From: Chrysoperla carnea
Lineage: Eukaryota; Arthropoda; Insecta; Neuroptera; Chrysopidae
Assembly (NCBI RefSeq): GCF_905475395.1
Contig: NC_058339.1
Span: forward strand, 12,098,001 to 12,162,000
Direction: 5' to 3'
Length of the DNA: 64,000 bases
Shown here piece after piece: positions 12,971 through 26,649 of the stretch. The stretch's first letter is position 1. Each line of letters starts with the position of its first letter. The notes under the pieces were generated by a model. It did no database searches. It saw only the letters and a list, made by a program, of their open reading frames with translations, and was not told where the DNA came from. A program made the position numbers and the translations under genes.

Positions 12971-13947
12971 ATGACTAATTTTACAGATGAAAATATTGCA
13001 AAAATTGGTGAGGTGTTAAAAGATAAAAATAGACCATTAAAAGAACGTTTTAGGGCATTATTCACTCTCCGTAATATAGGGGGGCCTCTTGCAATTAAAT
13101 ATATTAAGGACACGTTTCAAGATGATTCTGTTTTATTAAAGCATGAATTAGCGTATTGCTTGGGACAAATGCAAGATGTAAATGCTATTCCTATTTTAAA
13201 TTCAGTATTAGAAGATGTAGCTCAAGAACCTATGGTGAGACACGAAGCAGGTACGTTTTTAATTAAATTTCGATGGAACATCAATAAAGATTTAATTACT
13301 AACTTTTCTGTTTAGCTGAAGCATTAGGTGCTATAGGATCCGAAAACTCCCTTCAAATTTTAGAAAAATACAGAAATGATCCTGTAATTGAAGTATCTGA
13401 AACATGTGAAATCGCTTTAAATCGTATAAAATGGTTGCTTAACAAAGATAATGAATCTGTTTCATCGAATCCTTATGCATCAGTTGATCCTGCACCTCCA
13501 ACAAATATTAACAATGTTGAAACATTAAAAAATATTCTTTTAGATGAATCTCTTCCATTATTTGAAAGATACCGAGCAATGTTTTCATTACGTAATATTA
13601 TCAGTAAACCAGCAGTTGAAGCATTAGGTGCAGGATTACTACAAGGACAAAGTGCATTATTCCGACACGAAGTAGCATTTATTATGGGTCAATTACAAAG
13701 TGAACATAGTGTACCATTTTTAAAAGAATCGTTGGAGAATAAAAATGAGAATGAAATGGTAAGACATGAATGTGCTGAAGCGTTAGGAGCTATCGCTACA
13801 CCTGATTGTTTAGAAATATTAAACAAGTACTTGCTAGATGATAAAAGAGTTGTTAAAGAAAGTTGTGAAGTTGCATTAGATATGAGTGAATATGAAAATA
13901 GTCCTGAATTTCAATATGCAAATACTTTGGTTCAAATAAGTTCTTAA
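12971..13947 (+). CDS. Deoxyhypusine hydroxylase (DOHH)
   Basis: Second enzyme of hypusine synthesis: a HEAT-repeat, di-iron monooxygenase that hydroxylates deoxyhypusine on eIF5A (Drosophila nero). Two exons, 12971-13250 and 13316-13947, are joined by a 65-bp phase-1 intron. Together they encode 303 residues, matching the family length of about 300. The two symmetric halves each hold two HE iron-ligand motifs: [24 protein letters not shown] (which spans the intron), [11 protein letters not shown] and [12 protein letters not shown]. All four are intact. A poly(A) signal AATAAA lies at 14176-14181. Confidence 0.97.
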
Positions 13948-14559
13948 TATATTTTATAAAATAAGTTCATTCAAAATACGAAGCTAAAATTCAAAATATT
14001 CAGAAATCAGGTTTAGAAATGCCAACTCTCTGGATTCAATCCAGAGTACGGATTAATTATTATAAGATTGTGATTTCGAATTAAAACAAAATGGCATTGC
14101 TAAAATTTTGAGAGTTGTATTATGCAATATTTTATCACTGTCTCATTTTCTGTGTATTGTTCTTGCATAAATTTTAATAAAGATTATTTTCTATAAAATT
14201 TTTAACATATTTTTTTAATGATCCCCTTTTTTCTTTAGGGATAAATGAAGTATACTTAAGGTCTAGATAGCGTAGTATTTGACAGTCATTATAGAAGTGC
14301 TACTTTTGGAGGATGTTGTAAAGGTCGTGTCTAGCAAATTTTCCTTTACGTCGAAAAAATTTTAGAATATAGCCGAGGACCTTTCTTTCAGAGGGCCTGA
14401 AAATTCATAATTGCTTGGCAAACTTAAAATTGATGAGAGTAATATTTAAATGGGAAGATAAATAACAAATGCAAAAATCAATCAGTCTTATTTTTTAAAT
14501 TTTCTACCCTATTTTTTCTTTAAGAACAAAATTATTAATTAATTAATTATTTATTATGG

Positions 14560-15060
14560 TAATACATAAGATGAATGGTTGTGTGGGTATAGCACTTGCC
14601 TTTGAAACCAAGATACGCTGGTTCGTATCCTGGTGTGATTGACTTTTTTACTTTTAAATTAAATGAATTTTTCCTGATGTTAAAAATTTTCCACTCTTTT
14701 TTAGTTTACTTTAGTTTATTATCTATATAACCCGCCCTCTTGCTATAAATAACGTCAGTTATACTAATGTCGTAAATTACTTTTCTGACAGGGGGTGGGA
14801 ATTATATAATCATAAATATATATCTCACTCTTTAAAATCATGTTCTCCTGTTACAAAATATTAAAAAATATGTATAAAATTGGCTTGATTATTATTAATT
14901 TGGAACTTTTTAGATAACATGTCATATATATATCTCACTCATATTCTCCTATTACAAAATATTAAAAAATACTGATTTTGCTTGCTTTTTTGTTGTACAT
15001 GCTAAAAATTTATTATTGTTAAATGAAATTTTATAAGATTTTGTAACAGGAGAACATGTT
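14560..15060 (+). mobile_element. tRNA-derived SINE, plus copy
   Basis: The head (about 14575-14650) has a tRNA-like A-box region ('gtgtgggtatagcac') and a good B box GGTTCGTATCC (14620-14630) followed by 'tggtgtgattgac'. The body contains 'cccgccctcttgctataa', a 'cagggggtggga' segment and the paired 'catgttctcctgttac' / 'gtaacaggagaacatg'. A minus-strand copy lies at 18365-18830. A further partial copy of the body follows at about 15085-15175. Confidence 0.6.
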
Positions 15061-15426
15061 ATTTCACAAACAAACAAAAATTAATTATGTTAGTCCCACC
15101 TTCCTACTTGTGTCATAAATCATTTTTCTGTCAGGGGGTGGGTATATAAAATATACCTCGCTCTCTTACTTATTTGTCGCATTTGGTTCTTCTTATAACA
15201 ATTATCTAAAAAAAAAAAACACATTATCTCATCTAATTATTTAATTAAAAATTAACCGGGACATTGCTAGATACTGCAGGTGGAGTCGACTAGGCTAGCC
15301 ACTACTCCACCATTGACATGTTATATTAATCAATAATGTAATATAGATACCTTTTACTCTCCTTTTTTCAATAAACTTGTTTTTTTAAACTTAGTATTTG
15401 TTTTTCTTACTGACCTTTTTTCTTAG

Positions 15427-15582
15427 TCTATTGTTCGTCGTTTGTTCTTCATTGGTTGAAACTATGGGGGGGGGGGCTAACTTAATGACAAATAATTGTT
15501 TAATATATAATAAATAAACATCGATCGAACAAATAATTTCAATGATCAAACAATGAAGAACAAACGACCAACAATGGATTAA
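15427..15582. repeat. Inverted repeat upstream of RpL38
   Basis: The left arm includes 'cgtttgttcttcattg' and the right arm includes 'caatgaagaacaaacg'. The arms are roughly 35-40 bp with few mismatches and are separated by about 80 bp that contain a run of G residues at 15466-15476. This is probably a small MITE or its footprint. It lies about 400 bp before the RpL38 start. Confidence 0.55.
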
Positions 15583-15963
15583 AATAGATTTATTATTAAT
15601 TAACCTGAAACAAAATTTTGTGGAGGATCAAATTACAGTAGCAACAACCTACATCACACAAAAAAAGCTTCCGAACCCTTTACAGCACATTATATCACAC
15701 ACTTTATTAAATTTATTGTTTAGTTGGTTCCACTGTAAAAAAGTGTGTTGGTAACACTTAAAAATTATTTATTTCTTTTATAATTTTTGCGTGTATCTGA
15801 GTGCTTGTGGTGAGTAAAAATTATTTAATCTCAAAACATCATCTTCAATATTTTTTATAAATGTAGCTAGCTACATTATTTTTCAATGTAATCATTAATT
15901 CTATTTAATTTTCATTATATTTAAGGGTACTCCTCAGTATTTCCGCAAAGGTTATTCGTAAAC

Positions 15964-17579
<1,616 letters not shown>

Positions 17580-17711
17580 GGTTAATTATTATGTATTATT
17601 TGTACAAAAATAAACTTTAAAAAAATCATTCCAGTGTTATTATTTGATATATCCATAGGTATCAAAGATTTTGACGAATATCCCGTCATTATTTCTATCT
17701 ATTCGACTTAA

Positions 17712-18264
17712 GGTAGTTCCTCCGCGACCGTCCAGTCAAAAAGTTTTGGACTAATACTATCATTCAGTGCGTTAACTGTGCTATGACTATTATACATATA
17801 CAATTATTATTTTCAACAGACTGTAGTTACACACAATTATATCTTCTATTCGTATACACACACATACTTTGATACAAACCTTTACCATTAGTTTTTATAT
17901 GCTTTCCACAAAAATCATCGCTAAAACGAGTTATTTATTTAAGTTTTTTATCGAAACTATATGGTAAATAATTTTTATTTTTATTTATATATTTTCTAAA
18001 TGTAGTATTCTACATTATATTAGTTTTTCATAGAGATGGTGGACGTCATTCATTGGTAAATAAATATAATATTTGTAAATTTGTGTATTTTTATACACTT
18101 CTCCCATGTACACGTACAAATTGCGTCACTTTTAATTGCTAATATCTCATGAATGGCATGGTAAATCATCTTCTAATTTTAACAGCAAGTGTATTATGAA
18201 TTAAATATTTTATATTCTGAGTTTTGAGAAATTCTTGGAATATCACTTTCGTGTAGGTACTACC
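17712..18264. mobile_element. MITE with TTAA target duplication
   Basis: TTAA at 17708-17711 and 18265-18268 flank ends that are inverted repeats: left GGTAGTTCCTCCGCGA, right (reverse complement) GGTAGTACCTACACGA. No transposase is present. A TTAA duplication is typical of piggyBac-type and some other cut-and-paste families; the superfamily is an inference from the duplication only. Confidence 0.65.
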
Positions 18265-18364
18265 TTAAGGATGGATTCTTAAAGATTTCAAGGCGCATGA
18301 AAACGGAAACTTATGAGATTTTGCTTTATTGTAGATGATACGTATTCATTGAAGCTAGGCTGAA

Positions 18365-18830
18365 ATTGGTACTTGTTCTCCTTTTACAAAATTTCAAATT
18401 TTAGTCTTGACGAGCGATTTTTTAATTTTATAAATACAAATTTTAATATTTTGTAATAGAAGAAATGAGTGAGATAAACTAAGTTCTCCAATTAAAAAAA
18501 TTTCATATTTTATCATAACCAAACCATTTTTGTACATATTTTTAATTATTTTGTAACATTAGAGCATGATATTAAAGAGTGAAATATATTTATAAATATT
18601 TAAATTCCCACCCCATGACAGAATAGTGATTTATGACATATGTATAACTGACGTTATTTATAGCAAGAGGGCGGGTTATATACATAATTTAAACTATAAA
18701 AAGAGAGGAAAGTTTTTAACATAAGGAAAAATTTATTTAAAAGTAAAAATGTCAATCACACCAGGGTACGAAACATCGTACCTTGGTTTCATAGTCAAGT
18801 GCTATACCCACACAGCCACCCGTCTTCTTT
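18365..18830 (-). mobile_element. tRNA-derived SINE, minus copy
   Basis: Reverse-complement relative of the copy at 14560. The tRNA-like head is at 18760-18825 ('ggctgtgtgggtatagcac' on the minus strand, with the B-box region TTTCGTACC). The body includes 'cccgccctcttgctataa' and 'catggggtgggaat', and the far end is 'aaaaggagaacaagtacc'. Confidence 0.6.
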
Positions 18831-19632
18831 ATAATCATATACCTAATTAACTTAATACTTACCTTGATAAAAATTTTCAAATTGGTCCTTGGTAGCACTT
18901 TTACTGGAACGTAAAATGGTAATTATTTACTAATACATAAATTATGCCGATAACGGTCTCTTTTCAAATTCTAATATTGGAAATTCCCTGAAAAAGAGAA
19001 TTGTGATCCTAATACCTTGAGTCACATTTAGTTATGAGATTTTTCATGCTCGTTATTTGAAAAACTTCCACTTTCTTTCAAAGCAATTTAATAGTACTAA
19101 CTTGGTCAGGGAATGCTTGAATTCAAATCAACTGACAAAAATAGGAAAGTCAGGGATTTCATTTTAGAAAAACAGAGGCCACCGTGATTAGTTATAAATT
19201 GTAGTAAAACCTGTTTAAAACCTCCATAACTGGAACATCATCAATCATTTCCAATTGATTGAAAAGCAGAGACATCCTGATGCGCAGTACAAAGTGCTCA
19301 ACCATCGAGGACTAGACCTAGCTTAGATAGGCGCTTTTTTACCTGCTACCCTTTCCGAGTTTCATGTTCTTATATGTGGTATAAATAATAATAAAAACAC
19401 ATTGTATAAAAATTATTATTGCTTTTAATTCATTACAAAATCAATGAACAAGTAATTCGTCATTTTTTAAAATAAATTTTATATCGTTTGAGATGGTTAT
19501 ATTTTATTAGGGGTCAATCATTATTAATAATTTTTTATGTTTTTTTTTTTTAGTAATGTTAGTAAGGACATCAGTTTATATTAGTTTTTAAAATATGTAA
19601 AAAATAAGCTTTACAAATAAAATTAATTTATG

Positions 19633-20651
19633 TTATGATTCTTTGGTATCTTGTTTTTTTTCATCTAAAAGTGTTTGATAAATTATACTCCATGCTAAGT
19701 TAAGTATTTTATCCCATGATTCTTCTTTGCCTTTATCAAACTGTGAGCCCAACTCTTTTGATAGCCATAGTGGTAATGCTGCACGGAATTCCTGAAAAAA
19801 AGTTCAATAATATAATTATGTTGGTATTCGCGACTCCAAAATACAGCTGACCTATATGAAATACATACTTCGAATGGTTTTTTGCCAATATTCCTTGGAC
19901 GATGATTGGAGCCTAATTTTAATAATGTTTCAACTAATGCTTCGGGATCGTCTAACAAACCAACAATTCCTGTAAACGCATGCATTATATTACTAGAATG
20001 TGCTCGAAATAACGAATTTTGTGACAATTGACTAATTGGTGTATCTTTAAACGTTCTGAAGAACTTTTGATTATGTGGGTAGGCTTCGAAAAAACTGTAA
20101 GAAAAATAAGAAGATTATTAATATTTTTACTCTTGCCAATAATAATGGATTACAAAAACTACTCAAATTTAAACTAAGTATACCACTTGGAAATCATCTC
20201 GTTATAGCCAATTATAATAAATGAAGTAAGTACAGTTTTTATGGACGTAATTCTTATGTATAAAACAAAGAGGGAATGTGTTCTGTATTGATGCATATGT
20301 ACAACTAGAAGCGGTGTACACTTTCTTTAAAAAAAGTTGCAAAAACTAAGAAAATTAGAACTTTTTTCGTAATTTCAGACATCTGAAGCTCTGTGGAAAA
20401 TGATTTCAGATTTAGATAGAAAATACATTCATTCTGTAACTGTACTACAACTTCGCTTGCGTAAATTTTAAGAACTTCACTTACCTACTAAATAATGAAA
20501 TACCCATTTCTCGTACACCTTTTTTCAAGATCAATTCCCACGCCTGTTGCACATTATCTTTATCTCTTTGTGAAATACCGGTTTTTTCATCTGGCACATC
20601 ATAATCCGGTGGTAAAGATGGACCCCATATGTAACTCATTAAAGCTCCCAT
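19633..20651 (-). CDS. Globin (insect intracellular globin, Glob1/cytoglobin-like)
   Basis: Haem-binding globin. Minus-strand exons 20485-20651, 19869-20094 and 19633-19791 give 183 residues. The fold is recognisable from KDNVQQAWELI (A helix), the CD region (FFRTFKDTP), FRAHSSNIMHAF with the distal E7 histidine at residue 88, LKLGSNHRPRNI with the proximal F8 histidine at residue 120, and a C-terminal FRAALPLWLSKEL...AWSIIYQTLL. The first intron is phase 2 just before SFFEAYP and the second is phase 0 after KPFE. These fit the ancestral globin introns B12.2 and G7.0. The protein begins Met-Gly, which could allow N-myristoylation. An acceptor just 5' of the ATG (CAG at 20657-20659) shows that at least one more exon lies upstream. 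Confidence 0.93.
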
Positions 20652-21089
20652 GATTACTGAAAAAATGACAATTATTTTATAATAACGAAATTGTAAAATT
20701 TAAATACGCTAAGCGGAATCTGATCTATCTATTTTCCTTCTCCGGGCAAAAATAATGTTCGTCGCCCTTTTCACTAACACTATATATAAGTCATGAGCAT
20801 GTTATTCCAAAGAAGAGATGAAAAAAGTATGGTATTGCTGGAATTGTATAATATTCACATATGTAGGTCTACTGGGGCTTCTAAACAAGTATCCACGAGA
20901 GTGTGTCTAAGGATTTAAAGTTGCAATAGTAGTATTTAGGGTAGATTTAACTGACACATTCATCGAATCGTCCGGCGCTCTCAGTTTATCCGCCCCCTAT
21001 TTTTGCCATTCTGGGAATTTTCTCCGCTGGCCCTCTTTTATCGAGCCCTGACGCTACGCTAAAAATGATCCGCTTAGGAAAAAACAAGC

Positions 21090-21185
21090 TAGAGAAATAA
21101 TACTGACATTTAATTTTGTTAATTTTGTAATTTGCATGTCATTTCTGTAATAAAATTGCCTATAAATAAAAATAAAGTAAATAAG
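21090..21185 (+). repeat. Repeat D, copy 1
   Basis: 'ctagagaaataata', then 'atttaattttgtt', then 'gtaataaaattgcctataa' and an A-rich end. A second copy with the same order lies at 39880-39975, in the 5' intron region of the sugar transporter gene. About 95 bp, class unknown. Confidence 0.5.
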
Positions 21186-21700
21186 TGTTGATATTTGTCA
21201 CTATTTTTAGTCACGGGTACAGCACTGTGTAATTCCACACGGGTGGAGGTAGTATAGTAATATATTAGTTACTTAAATTAACACTAAATGCGTTCATGTT
21301 ACAACAACACTTTAGGTACAAATCAAAAGACTGATCTTTATCATTGTGATAATAATACACAACAAGAATAGATAATTTAATTTAAATGGCGACTGTCTGA
21401 TTCAATTATGTATAATGATAGATAGATTCCTTAATGAATTAATAACAACAATACATGTTACATTATATGTTCGAATAAATATTATATACCTCTGTATATT
21501 GGATAGATAGACTACGATAAGCAACTTCGTTCCCTGAGTTCTTTTTTTGCATCAACAAATCAAAAAAAGTCAAAACTAGCTGGGGGAAATATCGTCCGTA
21601 AAGGCATTGGATTCTCATCGTAATATGGAGTGAGAAGAGACTTGCATATAAAGCTATACAATGCAAACGTTAATTAAATGAAATGGTTCTTGTTAAAATT

Positions 21701-21807
21701 TGACTTAAAAATTAATAAATAGGCAACTTGTATCACGTTTATGTGAGGTTTTGTCAAATAATACATATATGTAATACAAGTTGCCTATTTATTAATTTTT
21801 TAAGTCA
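21701..21807. repeat. Long-arm inverted repeat (hairpin)
   Basis: The left arm 21701-21733 (starting TGACTTAAAAATTAATAAAT) is almost perfectly matched by the right arm 21774-21807 (ending ATTAATTTTTTAAGTCA). The loop is about 40 bp. It is likely a small palindromic MITE, or a structured RNA if transcribed in the globin intron. Confidence 0.7.
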
Positions 21808-22913
21808 GCATTTTTAAGTTAAGATAGACCTTAACAATTTATTATTTATTAACAAATAGAACCTTTTGCGTAATTGGAGTTTTAGCAAAAATTGAGAGTT
21901 ATACTTTGACGAAACAAGTTTTAAACTTTCAACTAAAATTAGAAAAATACTAAAGATTTTGTATATTTTCAATTGTTCTAAAAGTTATTTTTACAGTTCT
22001 TACTAGATGTAGCAACAATTTTGGAACAATGTAAAGAATGCTTAGCTTAGTTTAATATTTGATTTAAACTAAAATGCTTCAAATTGGGATTCAAAATTTG
22101 GAATCAGAAAGTTATTATTCAAATCCCAAACTACTTTTTGAGAGCCTATTATAAACTTGTTATTATTTTCTATCGTGAGCTATAATTGTGTACATGGAGG
22201 TCGTATGACGCTCACACCACGTTTTTAAATACACAATTGATACATTAATATGATAGGTATGTTTAGCTAATAGTTATGAAATAAGTACAATAATAAATGA
22301 AGTTTAAATAAGTCCACTGATAGGTATTACAATCTTAATTAATTTCAATTTGCGCAGTAAAAAATTTTTGGATACTAGCATAAAATATTATTTCATCAAA
22401 TTGGTTTAAATTAAATTAATTTATTATCCATAAACTTAATTAATTATTACCATCAAATTGTAGCGCTCATTTATAGTCAAATGTAATACAGTACATTCTC
22501 ACTAATAGGAGGCACCTTACTTCGATAGACCGCACATCAATAGAGACACCCTGCGATAATCGAATTTTAGAAAAAAATTGTCAAAAAAGATGATTTTCGT
22601 GCCAGTTATTATATTATATATACTTATATTTACTTTAAGGTCCAATTTTTTAAAATACGATTTGCTAAAATAGAAATTTTATTACCTAAATATTTTAAAT
22701 GTTAAATGTGTTTTTTGACAAGTTTATGATTATACTAAAATTTTTTTAAAAGAAAACAAAATAATTCTAATAATATTAGATTCACTATTAACTTTTTGAA
22801 ATAATTTTTGTATATCCCCTGAAAATTGAAATCAATTATAAATCTTTATATTTTAAAATTCAAAAGTTATTATCCTAATATATCAGAAAAGGGATGATTA
22901 TCATTGCGCGTCT

Positions 22914-23215
22914 AATTGATCGACTAGGACTGTGGAAATTTGATTTACTTAATCAGAGAGTAATTGGTATGATATCCAGCAGTCATATTTACCACGACTT
23001 GCTTATTTTCCAATTATTTTTTTTAAGAACTAAGAATTATTTTAAATATCTGACTGATTATAAAATTTGATCAAATAATCGATTGTAAAAAATTTGATTT
23101 ACTTAATCCCAGAATAATTGGTATGGCAGCCTGTAGTCATATCTACCACGACTTGCTTTAAATTTATTTTTTTTTAACAACTATGAATTTTTTTAAATAT
23201 TTTATTAGACAGTAA
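22914..23215 (+). repeat. Tandem duplication, about 154-bp period
   Basis: 'aatttgatttacttaatc' at 22937 recurs at 23091, followed in both by 'agtcatatntaccacgactt' (n varies) and then a T-rich tract with 'aactatgaatt'-like sequence. The two units have diverged by scattered substitutions, so the duplication is old. Confidence 0.65.
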
Positions 23216-24092
23216 AATAAAAAGAAAACATTAGCGTTATAGAAATAATAGTTTATGTTCGCGACTTAGATTTTATGACATTCTTTATAAAAATACTAAA
23301 TAGTAGCTAGTGCTTAGGTAAAAAAAATTTAACAAAAATATTTAAGAATTAATAAATACTCAAATAGAAAAACAAATTTAAAAAAAATTGTTAAATGTTT
23401 TCAACTAATTAAAAATTTACAAATGAATTTGATTATTTTTATTCAAATTGTAGCTAATAAAATTATGTTAATATAGCTATGTTTGTTCAACCACCATACT
23501 CTATAGATGTTTCTGTTCTACAATAACCTATAGATGTTTCTGTTCTACAATAAAATGTTTTAACTTTACGTGGGAACTATTGTTTTTTAAGAAAATTCTT
23601 AGAATGTAAGCAATGTTTTTATTAAGAATTTTTTCAAATTTGTGTCATACATTTTTTTTGCAAATGTCTACTTAAAAAAACACGCTGTATTTTGAACATT
23701 CAAGAAAAAAAGTCATTAACTAATATACAGTACGAACAAACAATTGTATGGAGTTTAAAACTTTCGAAAAAGCTGAAAAATCTAATTTTAATTTCTAATT
23801 TCTCTGGAAGTTTAAAACTGCCTTCCATTTGTTTCTGCATATTGTGAGGTCAATGTATCCTTTAATATAAACGATAGGGAATAAAAAATCGTCAAAATAG
23901 TAAAATTTGATTTATACAAGTACTACACATTTTTCTGAATTTTCAAATTTTATCAATCCCAGACGAAAAGAATCGTATAAATTACACTTCACTATGAGCT
24001 CACTAGTCAATTATATTTACAATCTCGGTAGAATTAAGTAATTAAAAATAATTGAATTTATATTATTTATATAAATTAATAAATAAACTTAC

Positions 24093-24117
24093 ATTGCAAT
24101 AATCGACGTATATCCAT
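24093..24117 (-). other. Candidate upstream coding exon of globin
   Basis: On the minus strand, ATG at 24115-24117 opens 25 nt (MDIRRLLQ plus one base) that end at a strong GTAAGTTT donor. Joined to the acceptor before 20656 it stays in frame and would extend the globin N-terminus by ten residues (MDIRRLLQLI before MGALM). It may equally be a 5'-UTR exon whose ATG is not used. Confidence 0.35.
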
Positions 24118-24984
24118 TTTTTTTTTAATTTTTAAAACACTAATTTAATTATTAATATATAAAATCTACCCTTGCATTTAAATGTCAGATTTTGATATCG
24201 TTAATCTAATACATCAAAGTGATTAAATTACGATGTATTTAATTACTTTTTTTTAATTAATATTTATCCCTACCTATCATTTTAAGCGGTGGTATTTTAA
24301 CATGACATACGTTACTTTTTTTGTCAAATTTTATGTCCAAATTTTAATTAAAACATCTGTACCTACACTAAATATTTTATTGCATAATATTGATATTTGG
24401 TTGGTTATTCCTTAAACATTTAATGGATAACAGATAGAGGATAGTTAATTAGGTAATTACAAGGCTGTAATAGTTTTTTAGTTTTATTGAAATATTATTA
24501 TCTTTATGGTAGAAAGTTATTGTTTTCGTCTCGAAGATGAAATTTACGTTAAGCCTTTTTCGTTTCGTATTTATCCCCCAATAGACCGGGAGATAATGAC
24601 AGAAAACGGTCTCCCATTTTCTACTTCATGGCGTTTTAAGAATTAATAATTGACCCTAAAATATGAAATACAGATTTTCCGTGATATTATGTCTTTGTAA
24701 CATAAGGTAGTGCAAACAAAGTCAAGCTTTAAAAGTTGATGGCATGCAATTCACAACGACCGAATGGGCTCAAAGGGCTGCGTAAAATGAGAAAAAGAAT
24801 GGGACTTTTCCGAGTTTTCAAAATGCATTTCGATGTAAAACATTAAAGTTTCATCATAAAAACATTCTGCGAAAATTGGCATGCACTACTCGTTTACTCG
24901 TGCGGCCAAGGGTGAAAAATTTTGGGAAAATGTTGTGATAATTCAATAGGGAAAAAGTTATGATTTTTTTCTTCGTCACACAAT

Positions 24985-25045
24985 TTTTTAACTTATTTTC
25001 TACTTTTTAGTTCAACTAGTTACAAAAGCGTGTTTTTTTTTGGAT
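24985..25045 (+). repeat. Repeat C, right half only
   Basis: 'ttattttctactttttagtt' then 'caactagttacaaaagcgtg' and a T-run matches the right arm of the complete palindrome at 30962-31155. The left arm is absent here. Confidence 0.45.
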
Positions 25046-25879
25046 TTTTAAACTATTTATTTACTTTAATGAAGATGCATGCTACAACTATCATCGATTG
25101 GATTGTAAATGACGTCAGCCATGACTGCAGATGGAAATTTTCCATTCATTAGATTTTATTCTTTGGATTTTTGAAAAATTAAAAATTATCTTATAAATAA
25201 CTTGTTCTATAAATTGTAGAAATAAATTATATTTTAGTAGCGTTTCAAGTGTAGATATAAAATAAAAATATTCCAAAAACTTTGAGTATTAGAGAAATTC
25301 CGAAGCTGAATTCGAATTCAGCACCCCAAAAACTATAAGAAATGTTCTATTGCTTCAATGTGACAAAAAAAAATCATATTTTGTCCACCAGTGTGATAAT
25401 GAAATGTTGAAATTGAAATGTTTACAAGCAAGTAGAGAATGAATTTTTCTAAAATTAATCGATGAAATACAATTATTACATGACCAGAAAGTTATTGATA
25501 AGGTTCCCAAACCCCAAATTTATCACGGATAGTTAATTTTATTGTAATTTTAATTTTATTTGATAATAACAAAACACCTGCTGGTGTTGTTTTTACCCAT
25601 AAAGATTCGATTCGCTAGTGCGTTTAAATAATATTAATAATAATAATAATTTCATTGTTAAATATATTTAAACTTGAAATTACAAGGTTGCTTAAATACC
25701 TACAAATATTCAATTTTTGATGACAACATTTTACGAGTCTGAATAAATAATAATTTGTGACAACAAACAAATATATTGTATAGTTTTTTTTTCGTATATA
25801 TTGTATAATGAATTGGCGTACGAAATATTTAATAATAAAATTTTATTTACATTTTAAAAATAAAATTTTATTTACTTTT

Positions 25880-26445
25880 TATACCATGTATATATGAAAT
25901 ATACATAGTATATTAAGTTTAGTCCAAAGTTTATAACGCTTAAAAATAATGATGCAAGGAAAAAAATTTTGTCATAGGTGTTCATAAAATCACCTAATTA
26001 GTCCATTTCCGGCTGTCCGTCCGTCCGTCCGTCCGTCTGTGGACACGATAACTCAAAAACGAAAAAAGATATCGAGCTGAAATTTTTACAGCGTACTCAG
26101 GACGTAAAAAGTGAGGTCAAGTTCGTAAATGAGCATCATAGGTCAATTGGGTCTTGGGTCCGTAGGACCCATCCTGTAAACCGTTAGAGATAGAACAAAA
26201 GTTTAAATGTAAAAAATGTTCCTTATCAAAAATTAAACAACTTTTGTTTGAAACATTTTTTCGTAAACATCACTGTTTACCCGTGAGGGCGCCAATTAGG
26301 CGGAAATTTTATTATATGTACTATACTTGATTATCAGTTATGTATGTGTCACATGTTTGTATGTGTTATGTGATAAAGAAATCAACACTGACTATGCATG
26401 GTATTTCAACAATTAACTCATTCAATTGTTTGTTTTCACTTGTTA
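25880..26445 (+). repeat. Interspersed repeat A, complete-looking copy
   Basis: Starts 'tataccatgtatatatgaaa', includes a (GTCC)n run at 26015-26037, 'ggacacgataactcaaaaac', 'gatatcgagctgaaattttt', 'ccgttagagatagaacaaaa', 'tttacccgtgagggcgcc', and ends near 'tgtttgttttcacttgtt'. It recurs at 29131-29630 (-), 41091-41460 (partial) and 46849-46997 + 61639-62050 (split by the Polinton). No open frame; family class not established. Confidence 0.7.
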
Positions 26446-26649
26446 ATAATAAAATCTTATTTATGAAAATTTTTCTACTTTACTTTTAAAGTATCACTAA
26501 AGATGTAACTTTAATTCATACATAAAGTTTAAAGTTCCGCTAAATACTGCACATTTTACCAGTTATAATTGAATTCAAATTTTAAACATTCTTTGATTGG
26601 CGGTTTCCAGGTAAGAATGGTTAAAGCCCTTTACTCTATCGATTTGAAA

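Larger units (their letters stand above)
13948..15963. other. Interval between DOHH and RpL38
   Basis: Contains the DOHH 3' UTR, a tRNA-derived SINE at about 14560-15060 followed by a second partial copy of its body (to about 15175), and an inverted repeat at 15427-15582. The RpL38 promoter and leader complete it. A plausible 5'-UTR intron of RpL38 runs from a GTGAGT near 15810 to an AAG near 15925. The pyrimidine-rich 'tttcttttat' near 15775 could mark a TOP-type transcription start. Confidence 0.45.
17580..19632. other. Interval between RpL38 and globin (convergent 3' ends)
   Basis: Holds the RpL38 poly(A) site, a TTAA-flanked MITE (17712-18264), a minus-strand SINE (18365-18830) and AT-rich sequence. 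Around 19255-19340 there is a moderately GC-richer patch ('gatgcgcagtacaaagtg') that I could not assign. The globin 3' UTR is presumably near the right edge. Confidence 0.45.
20657..24092 (-). other. Probable 5' intron of globin, repeat-rich
   Basis: If the candidate exon at 24093-24117 is real, this is a 3.4-kb intron. It contains a repeat-D copy (21090-21185), a hairpin-forming inverted repeat (21701-21807) and a 154-bp direct duplication (22937-23215). A 29-bp tandem doublet lies around 23505-23560. No other exon was recognised. Confidence 0.4.

Noticed and set aside
14575-14650. Genuine tRNA gene reading of the SINE head.
   Set aside because: A- and B-box-like parts are present, but acceptor-stem pairing is poor and the same head is attached to a SINE body twice.
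19255-19340. tRNA-like look of 'gttgagcactttgtactg' on the minus strand.
   Set aside because: No B box at the right spacing and no cloverleaf could be drawn.
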